Assembly (NCBI RefSeq): GCF_016107525.1
Contig: NZ_JABASR010000007.1
Coordinates: 62,001-126,000, forward strand
Source of the DNA: Psychrobacter aquimaris
GTDB taxonomy: Bacteria; Pseudomonadota; Gammaproteobacteria; Pseudomonadales; Moraxellaceae
Length of the DNA: 64,000 bases
Direction of reading: 5' to 3'
Part shown: positions 1 to 7,293 of the stretch, piece by piece
Position numbering within the stretch: position 1 is the first letter of the stretch
Layout of the letters: every line of letters begins with the position of its first letter
Made by a program: the position numbers and the translations under genes
The notes under the pieces: model-generated
What the model was told of the DNA's origin: nothing
What the model saw: only the letters and a program-made list of their open reading frames with translations
Database searches by the model: none

Positions 1-92
1 TGCTGCGCGGTATCAATCGTATGGCAGTGCTGAATAAAGCGCCGGTCAATAAAGACATGATCGACCAGTTTGCCGACCGGTTGATTGACTAA
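1..92 (+). CDS. 3' end of an upstream phage early gene, possibly MuB-like ATPase
   Basis: A reading frame enters from the left edge and stops with TAA at 90-92; its last 29 codons include LRGINRMAVLNKAP. In Mu-like phages the gene in this position is often the transposition ATPase MuB, and a short basic/hydrophobic tail fits, but the fragment is too short to assign. The next gene starts 13 bases downstream with its own ribosome site, so both probably belong to the early operon. Confidence 0.4.
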   Translation, partial: LRGINRMAVLNKAPVNKDMIDQFADRLID

Positions 93-105
93 AAAGGAGT
101 TTGAG

Positions 106-474
106 ATGTCAAAGTTAAGTAAAGAACAGATTAAGGCGTTGACAGATAAGCCTACGGAGTATGTCACGATTCGCTTGATGTGTGATGGCTACAGGATATC
201 GCTGCAAGACAGTTTGATTAAGCGAAAACTCAGAACGCAACTGTATGTGAACGGTAGCTTTAAAGGCAAGTGGTTTGTACATCCTGAAGATCACGCTGAA
301 ATTAAGTTTTATAGACAGCGGTTTATGTATGTCAAGAAAAGCCCGTACAGCAAGAAGAAGAAAGCGATTGAGATGATACGCCACGCTGACTTTGCCAGTG
401 TCGGTCAAGCCTTGCGCCACTTAAACACCGTTTGCGATAGCGTGGAAGTGATTGAGGAGAACGATTGTGAGTAA
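106..474 (+). CDS. phage early protein of unknown function
   Basis: The gene encodes 122 residues from the ATG at 106, chosen because AAAGGAG lies at 93-99; an in-frame TTG at 85 lacks such a site. The protein is basic and rich in Lys and Arg (KKSPYSKKKK near the middle), with no recognised domain. It lies between the upstream early gene and a zinc-ribbon gene whose start overlaps its end, which indicates translational coupling. It may bind nucleic acid, but that is only suggested by its charge. Confidence 0.6.
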   Translation: MSKLSKEQIKALTDKPTEYVTIRLMCDGYRISLQDSLIKRKLRTQLYVNGSFKGKWFVHPEDHAEIKFYRQRFMYVKKSPYSKKKKAIEMIRHADFASVGQALRHLNTVCDSVEVIEENDCE

Positions 475-946
475 GCAACTGCAAATCTGTGAATCGGTAT
501 GCCCTCAGTGTAAGCGCGAAATTGAGTTCGAATCGATACATCCGTTGGAAGTAGATCGCGACTGTTTTTTAGGTAGTTATATCTGCAAATGCGACAGCAG
601 TTTGTTGATGGATTATGAAGTCGCCACCCAAACGATTATTGCTAGAACTTATGAAGAATGGCGACTGCATCATAAGAAAGAAACACCTATCACCGCCAAA
701 TTCAAAAGCATTAAGGTCGGCGCTCTTAGTAAAGAAGCGGCTATACGCACTGCAAATCGTCTCAATGAGCTGCATTTTGAAAGTCAATATGCTAACTGCC
801 ACGGTTCAGAAGTTATGGAAGGTCAATACGTCACGACGCTATTTGTTGATGACTGCAAAGAAGTTAGAGACGCTCATGTAGCAGCAGTTTGCGCATGGAA
901 AAAGTTGCTAACAAAGCAAGAATTGGAGACACCCAATGAGCACTAA
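467..946 (+). CDS. small zinc-ribbon phage protein
   Basis: The gene encodes 159 residues from a GTG at 467 preceded by GAGGAGA at 454-460, inside the end of the previous gene. Near the N-terminus CPQC and a later CKC form a plausible four-Cys zinc ribbon (roughly residues 11-42). The rest is mixed alpha/beta with a basic middle and no recognised motif. The Mu Com protein is a shorter zinc-finger regulator, but there is no mom-like gene here and no homology is claimed. Its end overlaps the start of the GemA-like gene. Confidence 0.55.
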   Translation: MSKQLQICESVCPQCKREIEFESIHPLEVDRDCFLGSYICKCDSSLLMDYEVATQTIIARTYEEWRLHHKKETPITAKFKSIKVGALSKEAAIRTANRLNELHFESQYANCHGSEVMEGQYVTTLFVDDCKEVRDAHVAAVCAWKKLLTKQELETPNEH

Positions 947-1397
947 AAAAATCCTCATGGCAAAGATTCATATCGCCAAAAAAGACCTGCATTTGGACGA
1001 TGACACTTACCGCGATGTGCTGTGGCGTGTGACTGGTAAGCGTAGCTGCAAAGATATGACCATCGCCCAGCTGCAAGACGTGGTGAAAGACATGGAAAAG
1101 AGCGGATTTAAGCCAAAAGCTGCGCCAAAACATGGCAAAAAGCCTTCAGTCGTCGGCAAGCGTGAGCCACTAATGGGCAAAATCCACGCCATGCTGACCG
1201 ATATGGGGCTGCATTGGAACTACGCACACGGCATGGCAGACAAGATGTTCGGCATCAAGCGTCTGCAATGGCTCAATGACTCGCAACTGTACAAGCTGAC
1301 GCAAGCGCTGAGCGTGCATCAGCAGCGTGAGGCTAAAAAAGCAGCAAAGAAAGCGGCCTCAAATGAACGCAAAAAAGCGGTACCAGAGCCGAAATGA
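936..1397 (+). CDS. gemA: GemA-like early regulatory protein (Mu gp16 family, DUF1018)
   Basis: The 153-residue protein begins with the family pattern: a helix KIHIAKKDLHLDDDTYRDVL followed by the hallmark TGKRSCKDM, then a second conserved block around MGLHWNYAHGMADKMFG. Mu GemA (gp16) is an early protein reported to alter host gene expression and DNA topology. The C-terminus is a basic Ala/Lys tail. The ATG at 936 overlaps the stop of the preceding gene by 11 bases. The sequence just past the stop repeats a short AAATGAACGCAAA unit three times (about 1362-1425), probably local slippage. Confidence 0.85.
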   Translation: MSTKKILMAKIHIAKKDLHLDDDTYRDVLWRVTGKRSCKDMTIAQLQDVVKDMEKSGFKPKAAPKHGKKPSVVGKREPLMGKIHAMLTDMGLHWNYAHGMADKMFGIKRLQWLNDSQLYKLTQALSVHQQREAKKAAKKAASNERKKAVPEPK

Positions 1398-1456
1398 ACG
1401 CAAAAAATCGCAAATGAACGCAAATTGATGAACTTTTAATGTTTTTGGGGATATAG

Positions 1457-1903
1457 ATGAACGATCAAATGATAGATGCGCTAGTCGATGAGTTAAAGCC
1501 TGAATTGCTGCCTGACATCATCGTCAATATCAGTGATTTGATTGGCTATAAAGCGACATTGAAACTGGTTGAAGCGTTTGGCGGTATCAAGTTTGCAATG
1601 CCAAGCGGTCAACGCGAAAGCAAGTACTTTGAGGCGCTTATCAATGCGGTCGGCAACGATGCTGCGCTGACGCTCACGAAAAACTATGGCGGTGAGCTGA
1701 TCTATATCCCCTGCTGCCATGCTGCGTTTATCCAATTGCGTAATACAGAATTTAGACAAGCGGTGACGCTGGCGGTGGCTGGTGGCGAGGTGCAAACGGC
1801 GGTGATACATCGCTTGGCATCGCAATACGGCTTTACTGAGCGCTGGGCTTATAAGGTCTTGGCTGCTGAAGCTGCTATCTACCAGCTCGATTTATTTAAC
1901 TAA
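1457..1903 (+). CDS. Mor/C-type transcription activator
   Basis: This 148-residue protein matches the Mor activator family: an N-terminal dimerisation part (LLPDIIVNISDLIGYKATLKLVEAFGG), a YIPC segment in the position of the conserved beta strand, and a C-terminal helix-turn-helix around HRLASQYGFTERWAYKVL. In Mu, Mor activates the middle promoter and its paralogue C activates late promoters. Only one such gene is visible here, so it may act on the three repeat-bearing late promoters at 5279, 13112 and 19264 directly. It lies at the end of the early block, as mor does in Mu. Confidence 0.82.
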   Translation: MNDQMIDALVDELKPELLPDIIVNISDLIGYKATLKLVEAFGGIKFAMPSGQRESKYFEALINAVGNDAALTLTKNYGGELIYIPCCHAAFIQLRNTEFRQAVTLAVAGGEVQTAVIHRLASQYGFTERWAYKVLAAEAAIYQLDLFN

Positions 1904-1918
1904 TTTTAACTTAATGAA

Positions 1919-2356
1919 ATGGTGATGATGATGACTGCAATGACGAATAAAACAACGATGAAGCCTACTAGCGTAACGATACCAATGCCTTTGCCGACGC
2001 GTGATGACTACCGCCACGGCATGAATAAGCTGCGCGATCAAATCGACTGTCCTGTGCTGAGTCCTGACGACCAAGCCATGGCTGATGAGCTGCGCGACTA
2101 TGACTGGTCTGCTCAGACTCGCGCTGGTACGCCTGCCATGCCCAAGCCTGAGCGCCCAACTGTCGATGACTATCTCAAAAAGCAATATCAAGCAAACATG
2201 CTCGCTCGCTATCCAGAGTTTGAGGCGACGACTGAGACTGATATCGCAACGCTCCAGCATCAGATGAGTCAGATGTATGTCTTTAATATGATTGTCGTGA
2301 TGCTGCTGGGATTGCTGCTGATATTGGGTGGCTGGATGCTGCTCATGATGCTTTGA
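1919..2356 (+). CDS. phage protein with a C-terminal membrane anchor
   Basis: The gene encodes 145 residues, several adjacent ATGs at 1919-1944 making the exact start uncertain. The first two thirds are hydrophilic with a Pro-rich patch (TPAMPKPERP). The last 27 residues form one hydrophobic helix of Met, Val, Leu and Gly. I recognise no family. It follows the Mor-like gene by 15 bases and precedes a winged-helix gene, so it is part of the middle operon. Confidence 0.55.
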   Translation: MVMMMTAMTNKTTMKPTSVTIPMPLPTRDDYRHGMNKLRDQIDCPVLSPDDQAMADELRDYDWSAQTRAGTPAMPKPERPTVDDYLKKQYQANMLARYPEFEATTETDIATLQHQMSQMYVFNMIVVMLLGLLLILGGWMLLMML

Positions 2357-2368
2357 GGGAGATGTGCC

Positions 2369-2599
2369 ATGGCTAAGAAGCTACGTGCGGCGGCGGTGCA
2401 ATTGCTTGATCTGCTAAAGCAAGCACCGGCATTCCCCTCTGATGTCGCCATCGAGCTAAACACGACAGAAGCGCTTGCGATTAAGCGGCTGCGTCTACTA
2501 CAGAAAAAAGGGTTGATAACCCGACGCCGCTACTATCACGACACGATCAAAGAGAAATGGCTCTATTTATTACCAGAGCATCAATTGGAAGGAAGGTAA
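2369..2599 (+). CDS. small winged-helix DNA-binding protein
   Basis: The 76-residue protein has the layout of a winged helix-turn-helix: helix 1 VQLLDLLKQAP, helices 2-3 SDVAIELNTTEALAIKRLRLLQKKGLI, then a basic wing TRRRYYHDTIKEKWLYLL. This is the shape of phage and MarR-like regulators, but a specific family cannot be named. It starts at an ATG 13 bases after the previous stop, preceded by GAGGGAGA. It probably regulates phage transcription. Confidence 0.6.
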   Translation: MAKKLRAAAVQLLDLLKQAPAFPSDVAIELNTTEALAIKRLRLLQKKGLITRRRYYHDTIKEKWLYLLPEHQLEGR

Positions 2600-2601
2600 T
2601 C

Positions 2602-2877
2602 ATGAAAACCAAAGAGTATAAAGCTAACAACGATGCTGACTGGAAAGAAATGTGTGACGGTATCCAGTACGAAATTTTGGTACGTACGGTCGTAAGACTT
2701 GCCCCTAACTTGGTAGGCGAAATTATGGAGTCAGCTCAAGAGCTTATTGATGCGCAGTCTGATGCACATCGTCAGTCAGTCATGGAGCCTGTTCGCTTTA
2801 CGACTGAAAGGTTGGTCAACCAAGTTACGCGCCAAATGGTCGAAAATAAGGAAGTAGAAAATGCAAGCAAGAATTGA
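2602..2877 (+). CDS. phage protein of unknown function
   Basis: The gene encodes 91 residues from the ATG at 2602, directly after the previous stop (2597-2599) and with GGAAGG just upstream; a longer frame starting at 2557 is unlikely. The protein is helical and acidic, with no motif I recognise. Its last codons overlap the start of the next small gene. Confidence 0.55.
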   Translation: MKTKEYKANNDADWKEMCDGIQYEILVRTVVRLAPNLVGEIMESAQELIDAQSDAHRQSVMEPVRFTTERLVNQVTRQMVENKEVENASKN

Positions 2878-3043
2878 GGTGCTCAGCGAGGGCAGCTATG
2901 CCGATGCTTTCAAAGAAGGTATGAGCTGGCTATCAGATATCGAAGATTATAAAGAAGTAACCATCAAAGTAACGCCACGCCCTAAATCAAACCAAAAAAC
3001 AGTCGCTATTATCTACGAACGTAAGGAATCTAACCATGAGTAA
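2861..3043 (+). CDS. very small phage protein
   Basis: The gene encodes 60 residues and overlaps both neighbours (17 bases upstream, 8 downstream), the tight packing expected of real phage genes. It carries GSYADAFKEGMSWLSDIEDYKEVTIKVTP; no domain is recognised. Confidence 0.5.
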   Translation: MQARIEVLSEGSYADAFKEGMSWLSDIEDYKEVTIKVTPRPKSNQKTVAIIYERKESNHE

Positions 3044-3734
3044 TCAAAATCAAGCCACCACCACAGCCCCTGTTGCTAAAGGCTCTGACCGTCTAGTAGA
3101 TGCAATTGCTAGCGCTACTGCTACTGCGCCTGTCGTGCCTGAAGGCTATATGCAAAACGCCAAAGGCCATCTAATCCCTGCTGACAAAGTAAAGCCAGTC
3201 GATAAGCTGCGTGACGAGGAAGTACGCGGCATGATTAAGGTCGCCAAGATGCTGCGTGAAGATATGCAGCGTGCCAAGCGCCGTATCTTTGCCAGCTTTA
3301 ACGACTTTGTCGCGTTGTCTGCCCAAGAGTATGAGGTGCAACTGGGCGGCAAAAAAGGCAATACCACGCTTATCAGCTATGACGGTAAATTCAAGGTACA
3401 GCTCGCTGTCTCTGAAAACATCGTCTTTGATGAGCGTCTACAAGTCGCCAAGCAGCTCATCGATGAATGTCTGACTGACTGGACGAAAGACAGCAATGAC
3501 AATATCAAAGCCATTATTAATCAAGCGTTCCAAGTCGATAAAGAAGGAAAAATCAGCACCCATCGAGTATTGAGCCTGCGTAGCTTAGATATGGATGACA
3601 CGAAATGGGATCGCGCAATGGATGCCATCAGTGACGCTATCCAAGTGACTGATACCAAGGAATATATCAGATTCTATGAGCGTGATGAGCAAGGTGCTTA
3701 TCATCAAATCTCACTTGATTTTAGTAACGTGTGA
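3036..3734 (+). CDS. DUF3164 family phage protein
   Basis: The 232-residue protein carries the DUF3164 hallmarks: an N-terminal YMQNAKGHLIPADKVKP segment, then a helical middle (VAKMLREDMQRAKRRIFASFNDF), a strand region GNTTLISYDGKFKVQLA and a C-terminal EYIRFYERDE. DUF3164 proteins are common in the early/middle region of Mu-like phages and their role is unknown; some databases label them 'sulfate transporter' by error. The Ala/Thr-rich first 30 residues look disordered. Confidence 0.85.
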   Translation: MSNQNQATTTAPVAKGSDRLVDAIASATATAPVVPEGYMQNAKGHLIPADKVKPVDKLRDEEVRGMIKVAKMLREDMQRAKRRIFASFNDFVALSAQEYEVQLGGKKGNTTLISYDGKFKVQLAVSENIVFDERLQVAKQLIDECLTDWTKDSNDNIKAIINQAFQVDKEGKISTHRVLSLRSLDMDDTKWDRAMDAISDAIQVTDTKEYIRFYERDEQGAYHQISLDFSNV

Positions 3735-3741
3735 GGTGGGT

Positions 3742-3906
3742 ATGGAGTATTCAGTAAATGACTGGTTAGTAGTTATAGGTTTTGTTGGTACGCTGATTAG
3801 TATTTTGTTGATTCAGTTTAGGGGCAATGATCCAGTTTGGCAAAAAGGCTTAATAGTATGTCTTGCGACGGCTTTGGTTTTGATGTTGATTGGAGGTCTT
3901 AAATGA
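3742..3906 (+). CDS. small two-helix membrane protein
   Basis: The gene encodes 54 residues from the ATG at 3742, just after the DUF3164 stop with GAGGTGGG upstream. Two hydrophobic stretches (WLVVIGFVGTLISILLIQF and GLIVCLATALVLMLIGG) flank a short polar loop, giving a hairpin membrane topology. It is not near the lysis genes, so a holin role is not proposed. Its end overlaps the next start by four bases. Confidence 0.55.
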   Translation: MEYSVNDWLVVIGFVGTLISILLIQFRGNDPVWQKGLIVCLATALVLMLIGGLK

Positions 3907-4115
3907 GCATAAAAACCGTTATTTTTTCACCAAATCCCGCCGGTATCACCGCGATGGATATCGATACTGAAAAATGGGTCATCAAAAGTACCTGCGCCCA
4001 TTTGACTGGCATCTATAACCGCGCCTGTCGGCTGTCTAAAGGCGGCAAGTGCTTGGAGTATCGCCAAGGCGATAAGTATCAAGAAGTGCCTGCCGACATC
4101 AAACAGATTGTGTGA
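3903..4115 (+). CDS. small phage protein of unknown function
   Basis: The gene encodes 70 residues and overlaps the previous stop (ATGA). It contains three Cys residues (STCAHL, NRACRL, GGKCLEY) but not in a clear zinc-binding spacing. No family is recognised. It belongs to the dense run of small middle genes in which host-takeover and anti-defence proteins often lie. Confidence 0.5.
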   Translation: MSIKTVIFSPNPAGITAMDIDTEKWVIKSTCAHLTGIYNRACRLSKGGKCLEYRQGDKYQEVPADIKQIV

Positions 4116-4125
4116 GGGGATTTTA

Positions 4126-4308
4126 ATGACACATGAAGCGCTAGACCTTGATATGTACTGGCATGAACTAAAACGGCTTGGTACGGCACACGGTGAAAGC
4201 ATTTGGGGTAAAGAGTCTTGGTGTGAGCCATTTTATGAAGGCAAAACCGCTGCTGATGCTTTTTATGAAGAGTTTCCAGAGTATAAACAACCAAAATCAA
4301 AAGGATAG
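4126..4308 (+). CDS. small acidic phage protein
   Basis: The gene encodes 60 residues from the ATG at 4126 with GAGGGGA at 4114-4120; an upstream in-frame start at 4108 overlaps the previous gene and lacks a ribosome site. The protein is rich in Glu, Trp and Tyr (MYWHELKRLG, ESWCEPFYEG). No family is recognised. Confidence 0.5.
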   Translation: MTHEALDLDMYWHELKRLGTAHGESIWGKESWCEPFYEGKTAADAFYEEFPEYKQPKSKG

Positions 4309-4312
4309 GATT

Positions 4313-4597
4313 ATGAGATTTGAACTTAATGTGGATAGCTTTAAAGTGACTCCAAGAGTTTCAGATTTAAGCCTCAAGCGCGAAGATTTCGCAGTAACCT
4401 CTTTGAATTATCAGGCTGGTTACGAAGGCTCAAATGAGCATTATGTTTGTGAAAATGGACACGTTGGCGCTGAACCAGCTTTGTTAACTGAAGAGTCTGA
4501 ATATTCGTTTATAGATGGTATTTTTCATACTAAAGGTATCGTGGTTTACGTATGTCCGACATGCAAACAGCCAGTTGCATTAGATGACTTTAATTGA
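4313..4597 (+). CDS. small zinc-ribbon-like phage protein
   Basis: The gene encodes 94 residues from the ATG at 4313, preceded by AGGATAGGA; a longer frame from 4178 runs through the previous gene. CENGHVG near residue 44 and CPTCKQP near residue 84 give a C-x3-H / C-x2-C pattern typical of a zinc ribbon. Its function is unknown. Confidence 0.5.
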   Translation: MRFELNVDSFKVTPRVSDLSLKREDFAVTSLNYQAGYEGSNEHYVCENGHVGAEPALLTEESEYSFIDGIFHTKGIVVYVCPTCKQPVALDDFN

Positions 4598-4620
4598 ACA
4601 TGCACTGGAGAATGTAAGTA

Positions 4621-4917
4621 ATGAAACGACAACAGCATGATCCAAACGCAGCACCACGACGCATCAAAAGATATGTCAAAGTGCTAAACAGTCGCCTCAA
4701 TGAACACGGCATCATCGTCCGCTTTGAGCGTGCAACCCGTCATATCGTTATTTGTAGACCTGCTTCAAGACAAGGTGATTGTAGCGTCTATCTGAGTGAG
4801 GTCAGATACAAAAAGCTGATGCAATTAAAAAACGCAGATTTGGCGGCGTATCTTAAAGCTTGGCATCGTGAAAAAACCATCCATCAACTATCAGAAACAA
4901 CAAGGAAAGTATCATGA
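4621..4917 (+). CDS. small basic phage protein
   Basis: The gene encodes 98 residues, strongly basic (RRIKRYVKVLNSRL, RYKKLMQLKN). No domain is recognised. It overlaps the HU gene start by four bases (ATGA), which implies coupled translation with a DNA-binding protein. Confidence 0.5.
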   Translation: MKRQQHDPNAAPRRIKRYVKVLNSRLNEHGIIVRFERATRHIVICRPASRQGDCSVYLSEVRYKKLMQLKNADLAAYLKAWHREKTIHQLSETTRKVS

Positions 4918-5207
4918 ATAAGCAACAATTAATCAAAGCTATGGCTACTAGCGCTGGTATCACGCAAGTCGCTGCGACTGCTGCTCTCAATGCGTTTCAA
5001 TCAAATGTGACAGAAGCACTTGCTAGTGGTGAAATGGTAACGCTGGTCGGATTTGGCACGTTTAAAGCGCGTCCGCAGCCAGCACGTATCGCTCGCAATC
5101 CAAAAACAGGTGATGAGATTGAAGTGCCAGCCAAGCATCGTGTGAGCTTTGTGGCAGGTAAAGGCATGAAAGAAATGGTCAATACACCGTATGAATTTCG
5201 CCCTTAA
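4914..5207 (+). CDS. HU family DNA-binding protein
   Basis: The 97-residue protein is a standard HU/IHF fold: N-terminal helices MNKQQLIKAMATSAGITQ, the turn GFGTFK, the beta-arm motif RIARNPKTGDEIEVPA and the closing helix. HU bends DNA; in Mu, host HU and IHF assist assembly of the transposition complex and repressor control, so a phage-borne copy fits a transposable phage. A strong terminator follows, so this gene closes the early/middle block. Confidence 0.92.
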   Translation: MNKQQLIKAMATSAGITQVAATAALNAFQSNVTEALASGEMVTLVGFGTFKARPQPARIARNPKTGDEIEVPAKHRVSFVAGKGMKEMVNTPYEFRP

Positions 5208-5236
5208 TGAGTCTTTAAATGGCGTTTAAATAATCC

Positions 5237-5272
5237 AACCCGCTATCAGCACTCGCCGATAGCGGGTTTTTT
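5237..5272 (+). terminator. intrinsic terminator after the HU gene
   Basis: Stem AACCCGCTATC (5237-5247) pairs with GATAGCGGG (5258-5266), followed by six T. It separates the early/middle operon from late promoter copy 1. Confidence 0.9.
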
Positions 5273-5278
5273 AATGTC

Positions 5279-5325
5279 TACCTGAACCGCATCATCTAAC
5301 CGCTCTATCTCACCATCATCATAAT
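5279..5325 (+). promoter_or_regulatory. putative activator-dependent late promoter, copy 1 (lysis/head)
   Basis: The 23-bp box at 5279-5301, with core AACCGCATCATCTAACC, recurs identically at 13112 and 19264. At the same distance in all three copies (18 bp from box end to hexamer) lies a -10-like element, here CATAAT at 5320-5325, with no good -35. If the start is near 5332 the box spans about -53 to -31, where Mu Mor and C bind. It precedes the endolysin gene, like Mu Plys. The box itself holds a direct repeat, AACC-N9-AACC. Confidence 0.7.
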
Positions 5326-5357
5326 GGGCTTACATCAATTATTGATATGAGATTGTG

Positions 5358-6143
5358 ATGACAGTTAACACGCTACCCGATGACACCCAATTTTTTGATT
5401 GGTTTCGCTCACAAGTGCCAGATCGCAAGCTGACACAATTGAATGTCGATGGCGCTAAAGAATTGCTTGAGCGCACGCCGCCTGACCGCCTTATGGCAGT
5501 ACTCATTAGTATGGGCTTGGCGTCTTTTCCTGTGCTGCTTATCCCTCATAAGAACCCGCCAAAAGCCACGCGCAATGAGATTATCAGCGCTGCCAAGCGT
5601 ATCAATGTTGACCCTGCTGCTATCAAGGCGCTCAATGATGTCGAGTCGCCAAAAGGTGGGTTTTATGCAGATGGTACACCCGTCATCTTATTTGAGCGTC
5701 ACAAGTTTTATGACGCATTAACCGAACGCCATTGGTTTGCCAAACGCGATGAGATGGTCGAAAAATATCCTGATATCTGTAATAAAAGCAGCGGCGAGTA
5801 TAACGTGCGACCGCAGTACGAAAAGCTTGAAATTGCAGCAACGCTGAACTGGGACGCCGCGCATGAGGCAGCATCATGGGGCTTTGGTCAGGTCATGGGC
5901 TTTAATTGGAAAAAGCTGGGTTATGAGTCAATCCGTGATTTTATTGAGCACATGTATACGTCAGAGGGCGCGCAGCTTGATGCGGTCTGTCGTTATATCA
6001 AAGTGATGGGGCTTGATGTTGCATTGCGTAAGCATGACTGGGCTGCGTTTGCTAAGGGTTATAACGGCAAAGACTATCAGCGCAATGACTACGATAACAA
6101 AATGTCTACTGCCTATGCCAAGGCTAAGCGTGAGGGTTGGTGA
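5358..6143 (+). CDS. phage endolysin, N-acetylmuramidase (DUF3380)
   Basis: The 261-residue protein has the N-acetylmuramidase domain in its last two thirds: NDVESPKGGFYADGTPVILFERHKF with the putative catalytic Glu in VESPKGGF, then WGFGQVMGFNWKKLGY and a C-terminal YNGKDYQ block. Such enzymes cut peptidoglycan between MurNAc and GlcNAc to release virions. No signal peptide is visible, so export would depend on the holin at 6634. The ATG at 5358 is chosen over the adjacent GTG at 5355. It is the first gene behind late promoter copy 1. Confidence 0.87.
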   Translation: MTVNTLPDDTQFFDWFRSQVPDRKLTQLNVDGAKELLERTPPDRLMAVLISMGLASFPVLLIPHKNPPKATRNEIISAAKRINVDPAAIKALNDVESPKGGFYADGTPVILFERHKFYDALTERHWFAKRDEMVEKYPDICNKSSGEYNVRPQYEKLEIAATLNWDAAHEAASWGFGQVMGFNWKKLGYESIRDFIEHMYTSEGAQLDAVCRYIKVMGLDVALRKHDWAAFAKGYNGKDYQRNDYDNKMSTAYAKAKREGW

Positions 6144-6607
6144 TGAATCCGCTACTGGCACTCAAGTATATACGCGAAATCACCATCGCAGCACTGACTA
6201 TAGCTGTTATTGCTCTCATTGGGTTATACGGTCAAAGCCGCGCTGACATTGAGCACTTAAAGACCGAGCACGCGCTACAACTGACGACAGCAAAAGCGGC
6301 TTATGAAGTACAAGCACGCAAACTGGAGCAACAACAGTATGACCAAACCATCACAGCAATCAACGATCATAAAAAGCGTGAAGCGGCTAATGCTAGCGCC
6401 ATTGTTAGCGCTAATACTGCTAATGAGCGGCTGTCACAGACTATCGACCGACTCGCCGCCAATGCCGAAACCGACGCCGCCTATCGTGCTCAGTACGCCG
6501 CTACCACAGGACAGCTACTCAAAGAGTGTAGCGGATCAATTACAGCGTTGGCAAAAGCAGCTGATGGACACGTCAACGACATCAGACTCTTGCAAGACGC
6601 AAGATGA
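6143..6607 (+). CDS. Rz-like inner-membrane spanin
   Basis: The 154-residue protein has an N-terminal membrane helix (ITIAALTIAVIALIGLYG) followed by a long helical, Gln/Ala/Glu-rich periplasmic part, the i-spanin layout. Spanins join inner and outer membranes at the last lysis step. The start ATG overlaps the endolysin stop (TGATG). The lipoprotein partner is nested inside this gene in another frame, the lambda Rz/Rz1 arrangement. Confidence 0.8.
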   Translation: MNPLLALKYIREITIAALTIAVIALIGLYGQSRADIEHLKTEHALQLTTAKAAYEVQARKLEQQQYDQTITAINDHKKREAANASAIVSANTANERLSQTIDRLAANAETDAAYRAQYAATTGQLLKECSGSITALAKAADGHVNDIRLLQDAR

Positions 6608-6626
6608 TGGCGGTTGCAATGAGTGA
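6339..6626 (+). CDS. Rz1-like outer-membrane spanin lipoprotein, nested
   Basis: This gene lies almost wholly within the i-spanin gene in the +1 frame. From the ATG at 6339 the product has a basic start, a hydrophobic core (LAPLLALILLMSGC) and a lipobox with Cys32, then a Pro-rich segment (PPMPKPTPPI) typical of Rz1. Internal starts at 6390 would give a shorter signal. The lipobox in a nested frame is strong evidence that this is a real gene rather than a shadow. Confidence 0.82.
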   Translation: MTKPSQQSTIIKSVKRLMLAPLLALILLMSGCHRLSTDSPPMPKPTPPIVLSTPLPQDSYSKSVADQLQRWQKQLMDTSTTSDSCKTQDDGGCNE

Positions 6627-6633
6627 GGCAAAA

Positions 6634-6849
6634 ATGAAAATCAAACTCGTAGAAAACTGGCAGCAAGGCTGGAAATGGCTCAGTAATTGGGCGTTTGTGT
6701 TGGTGGTGTTTCTCGCTACTACGCCATTGCCACCTGAGCTGCTGATGCTGCTACCCGAAGAAAACCAAAAGCATGTGATCGCACTCGTCGCGGTTGCAGG
6801 GTTAATCCTACGCTTTGTCAGTCAATCAAAAAACAAGGAGTGGTCATGA
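6634..6849 (+). CDS. phage holin
   Basis: The gene encodes 71 residues from the ATG at 6634, chosen for the upstream GAGG and because the product then begins like related holins (MKIKLVENWQQGWKWLSNWAF). Two hydrophobic helices follow: SNWAFVLVVFLATTPLP and HVIALVAVAGLILRFV. It lies in the lysis cassette next to endolysin and spanins and would permeabilise the inner membrane. Upstream ATGs at 6604 and 6619 are alternatives. Confidence 0.8.
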   Translation: MKIKLVENWQQGWKWLSNWAFVLVVFLATTPLPPELLMLLPEENQKHVIALVAVAGLILRFVSQSKNKEWS

Positions 6850-7070
6850 GCATTGAAGATATTGCAATACAGATTGTTGATTTAACAGATGAAGACTTTG
6901 CTGATGAAGAAGCGGAGTACTTGATGCAGACGAATTATCATCACACGCTTAAGCCTGCCACCACCACAGCAGTGCGCAAGCTGGGTCAGCACAATCTTAA
7001 GACGTTAAAACTGCTTAAAGAGCTGCAATTACATCTGCAAAAAACTAAAGCATTGGTAGACGAGTTATAG
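6846..7070 (+). CDS. small phage protein of unknown function
   Basis: The gene encodes 74 residues starting at 6846, with AAGGAG at 6835-6840 inside the end of the holin gene. The N-terminal half is acidic, the C-terminal half helical and Leu/Lys-rich (TLKLLKELQLHLQKTKALVDEL), possibly a coiled coil. No family is recognised. Confidence 0.5.
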   Translation: MSIEDIAIQIVDLTDEDFADEEAEYLMQTNYHHTLKPATTTAVRKLGQHNLKTLKLLKELQLHLQKTKALVDEL

Positions 7071-7071
7071 C

Positions 7072-7293
7072 ATGGACGATCTCATCGATAAAGCCAACAA
7101 ACAAGCGCAGCGCAATCTGGATGCAGCATTGGCAGCGGCGCGTCTTAAAACGCAAGCAATGACTGCTAATGATGTCACGGATTGCATCGAGTGCGACAAG
7201 CCTATCGGTGAGCAGCGCAAGCAATACATGCCATCAGCCACTCGCTGCATCCCTTGTCAAAACGAGCATGAAGCATGGGAGCGTAGACGATGA
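7072..7293 (+). CDS. TraR/DksA-type zinc-finger protein
   Basis: The 73-residue protein has the short TraR layout: an N-terminal helix (DKANKQAQRNLDAALAAARL) and a C4 zinc finger made of CIECDKPIG and CIPCQNEHE. TraR-like proteins bind RNA polymerase through the secondary channel and mimic DksA plus ppGpp. Phages often carry such genes between lysis and packaging modules. The stop overlaps the next ATG. Confidence 0.85.
   Translation: MDDLIDKANKQAQRNLDAALAAARLKTQAMTANDVTDCIECDKPIGEQRKQYMPSATRCIPCQNEHEAWERRR

Noticed and set aside
1362-1425. Short AAATGAACGCAAA repeats as a CRISPR-like or iteron array
   Set aside because: Only three imperfect units with no regular spacers lie at the end of the GemA-like gene; slippage explains them. 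No CRISPR array was seen anywhere in the window.
3742-3906. Two-helix membrane protein as a second holin
   Set aside because: It lies in the middle operon far from the lysis cassette, where a better holin is present.
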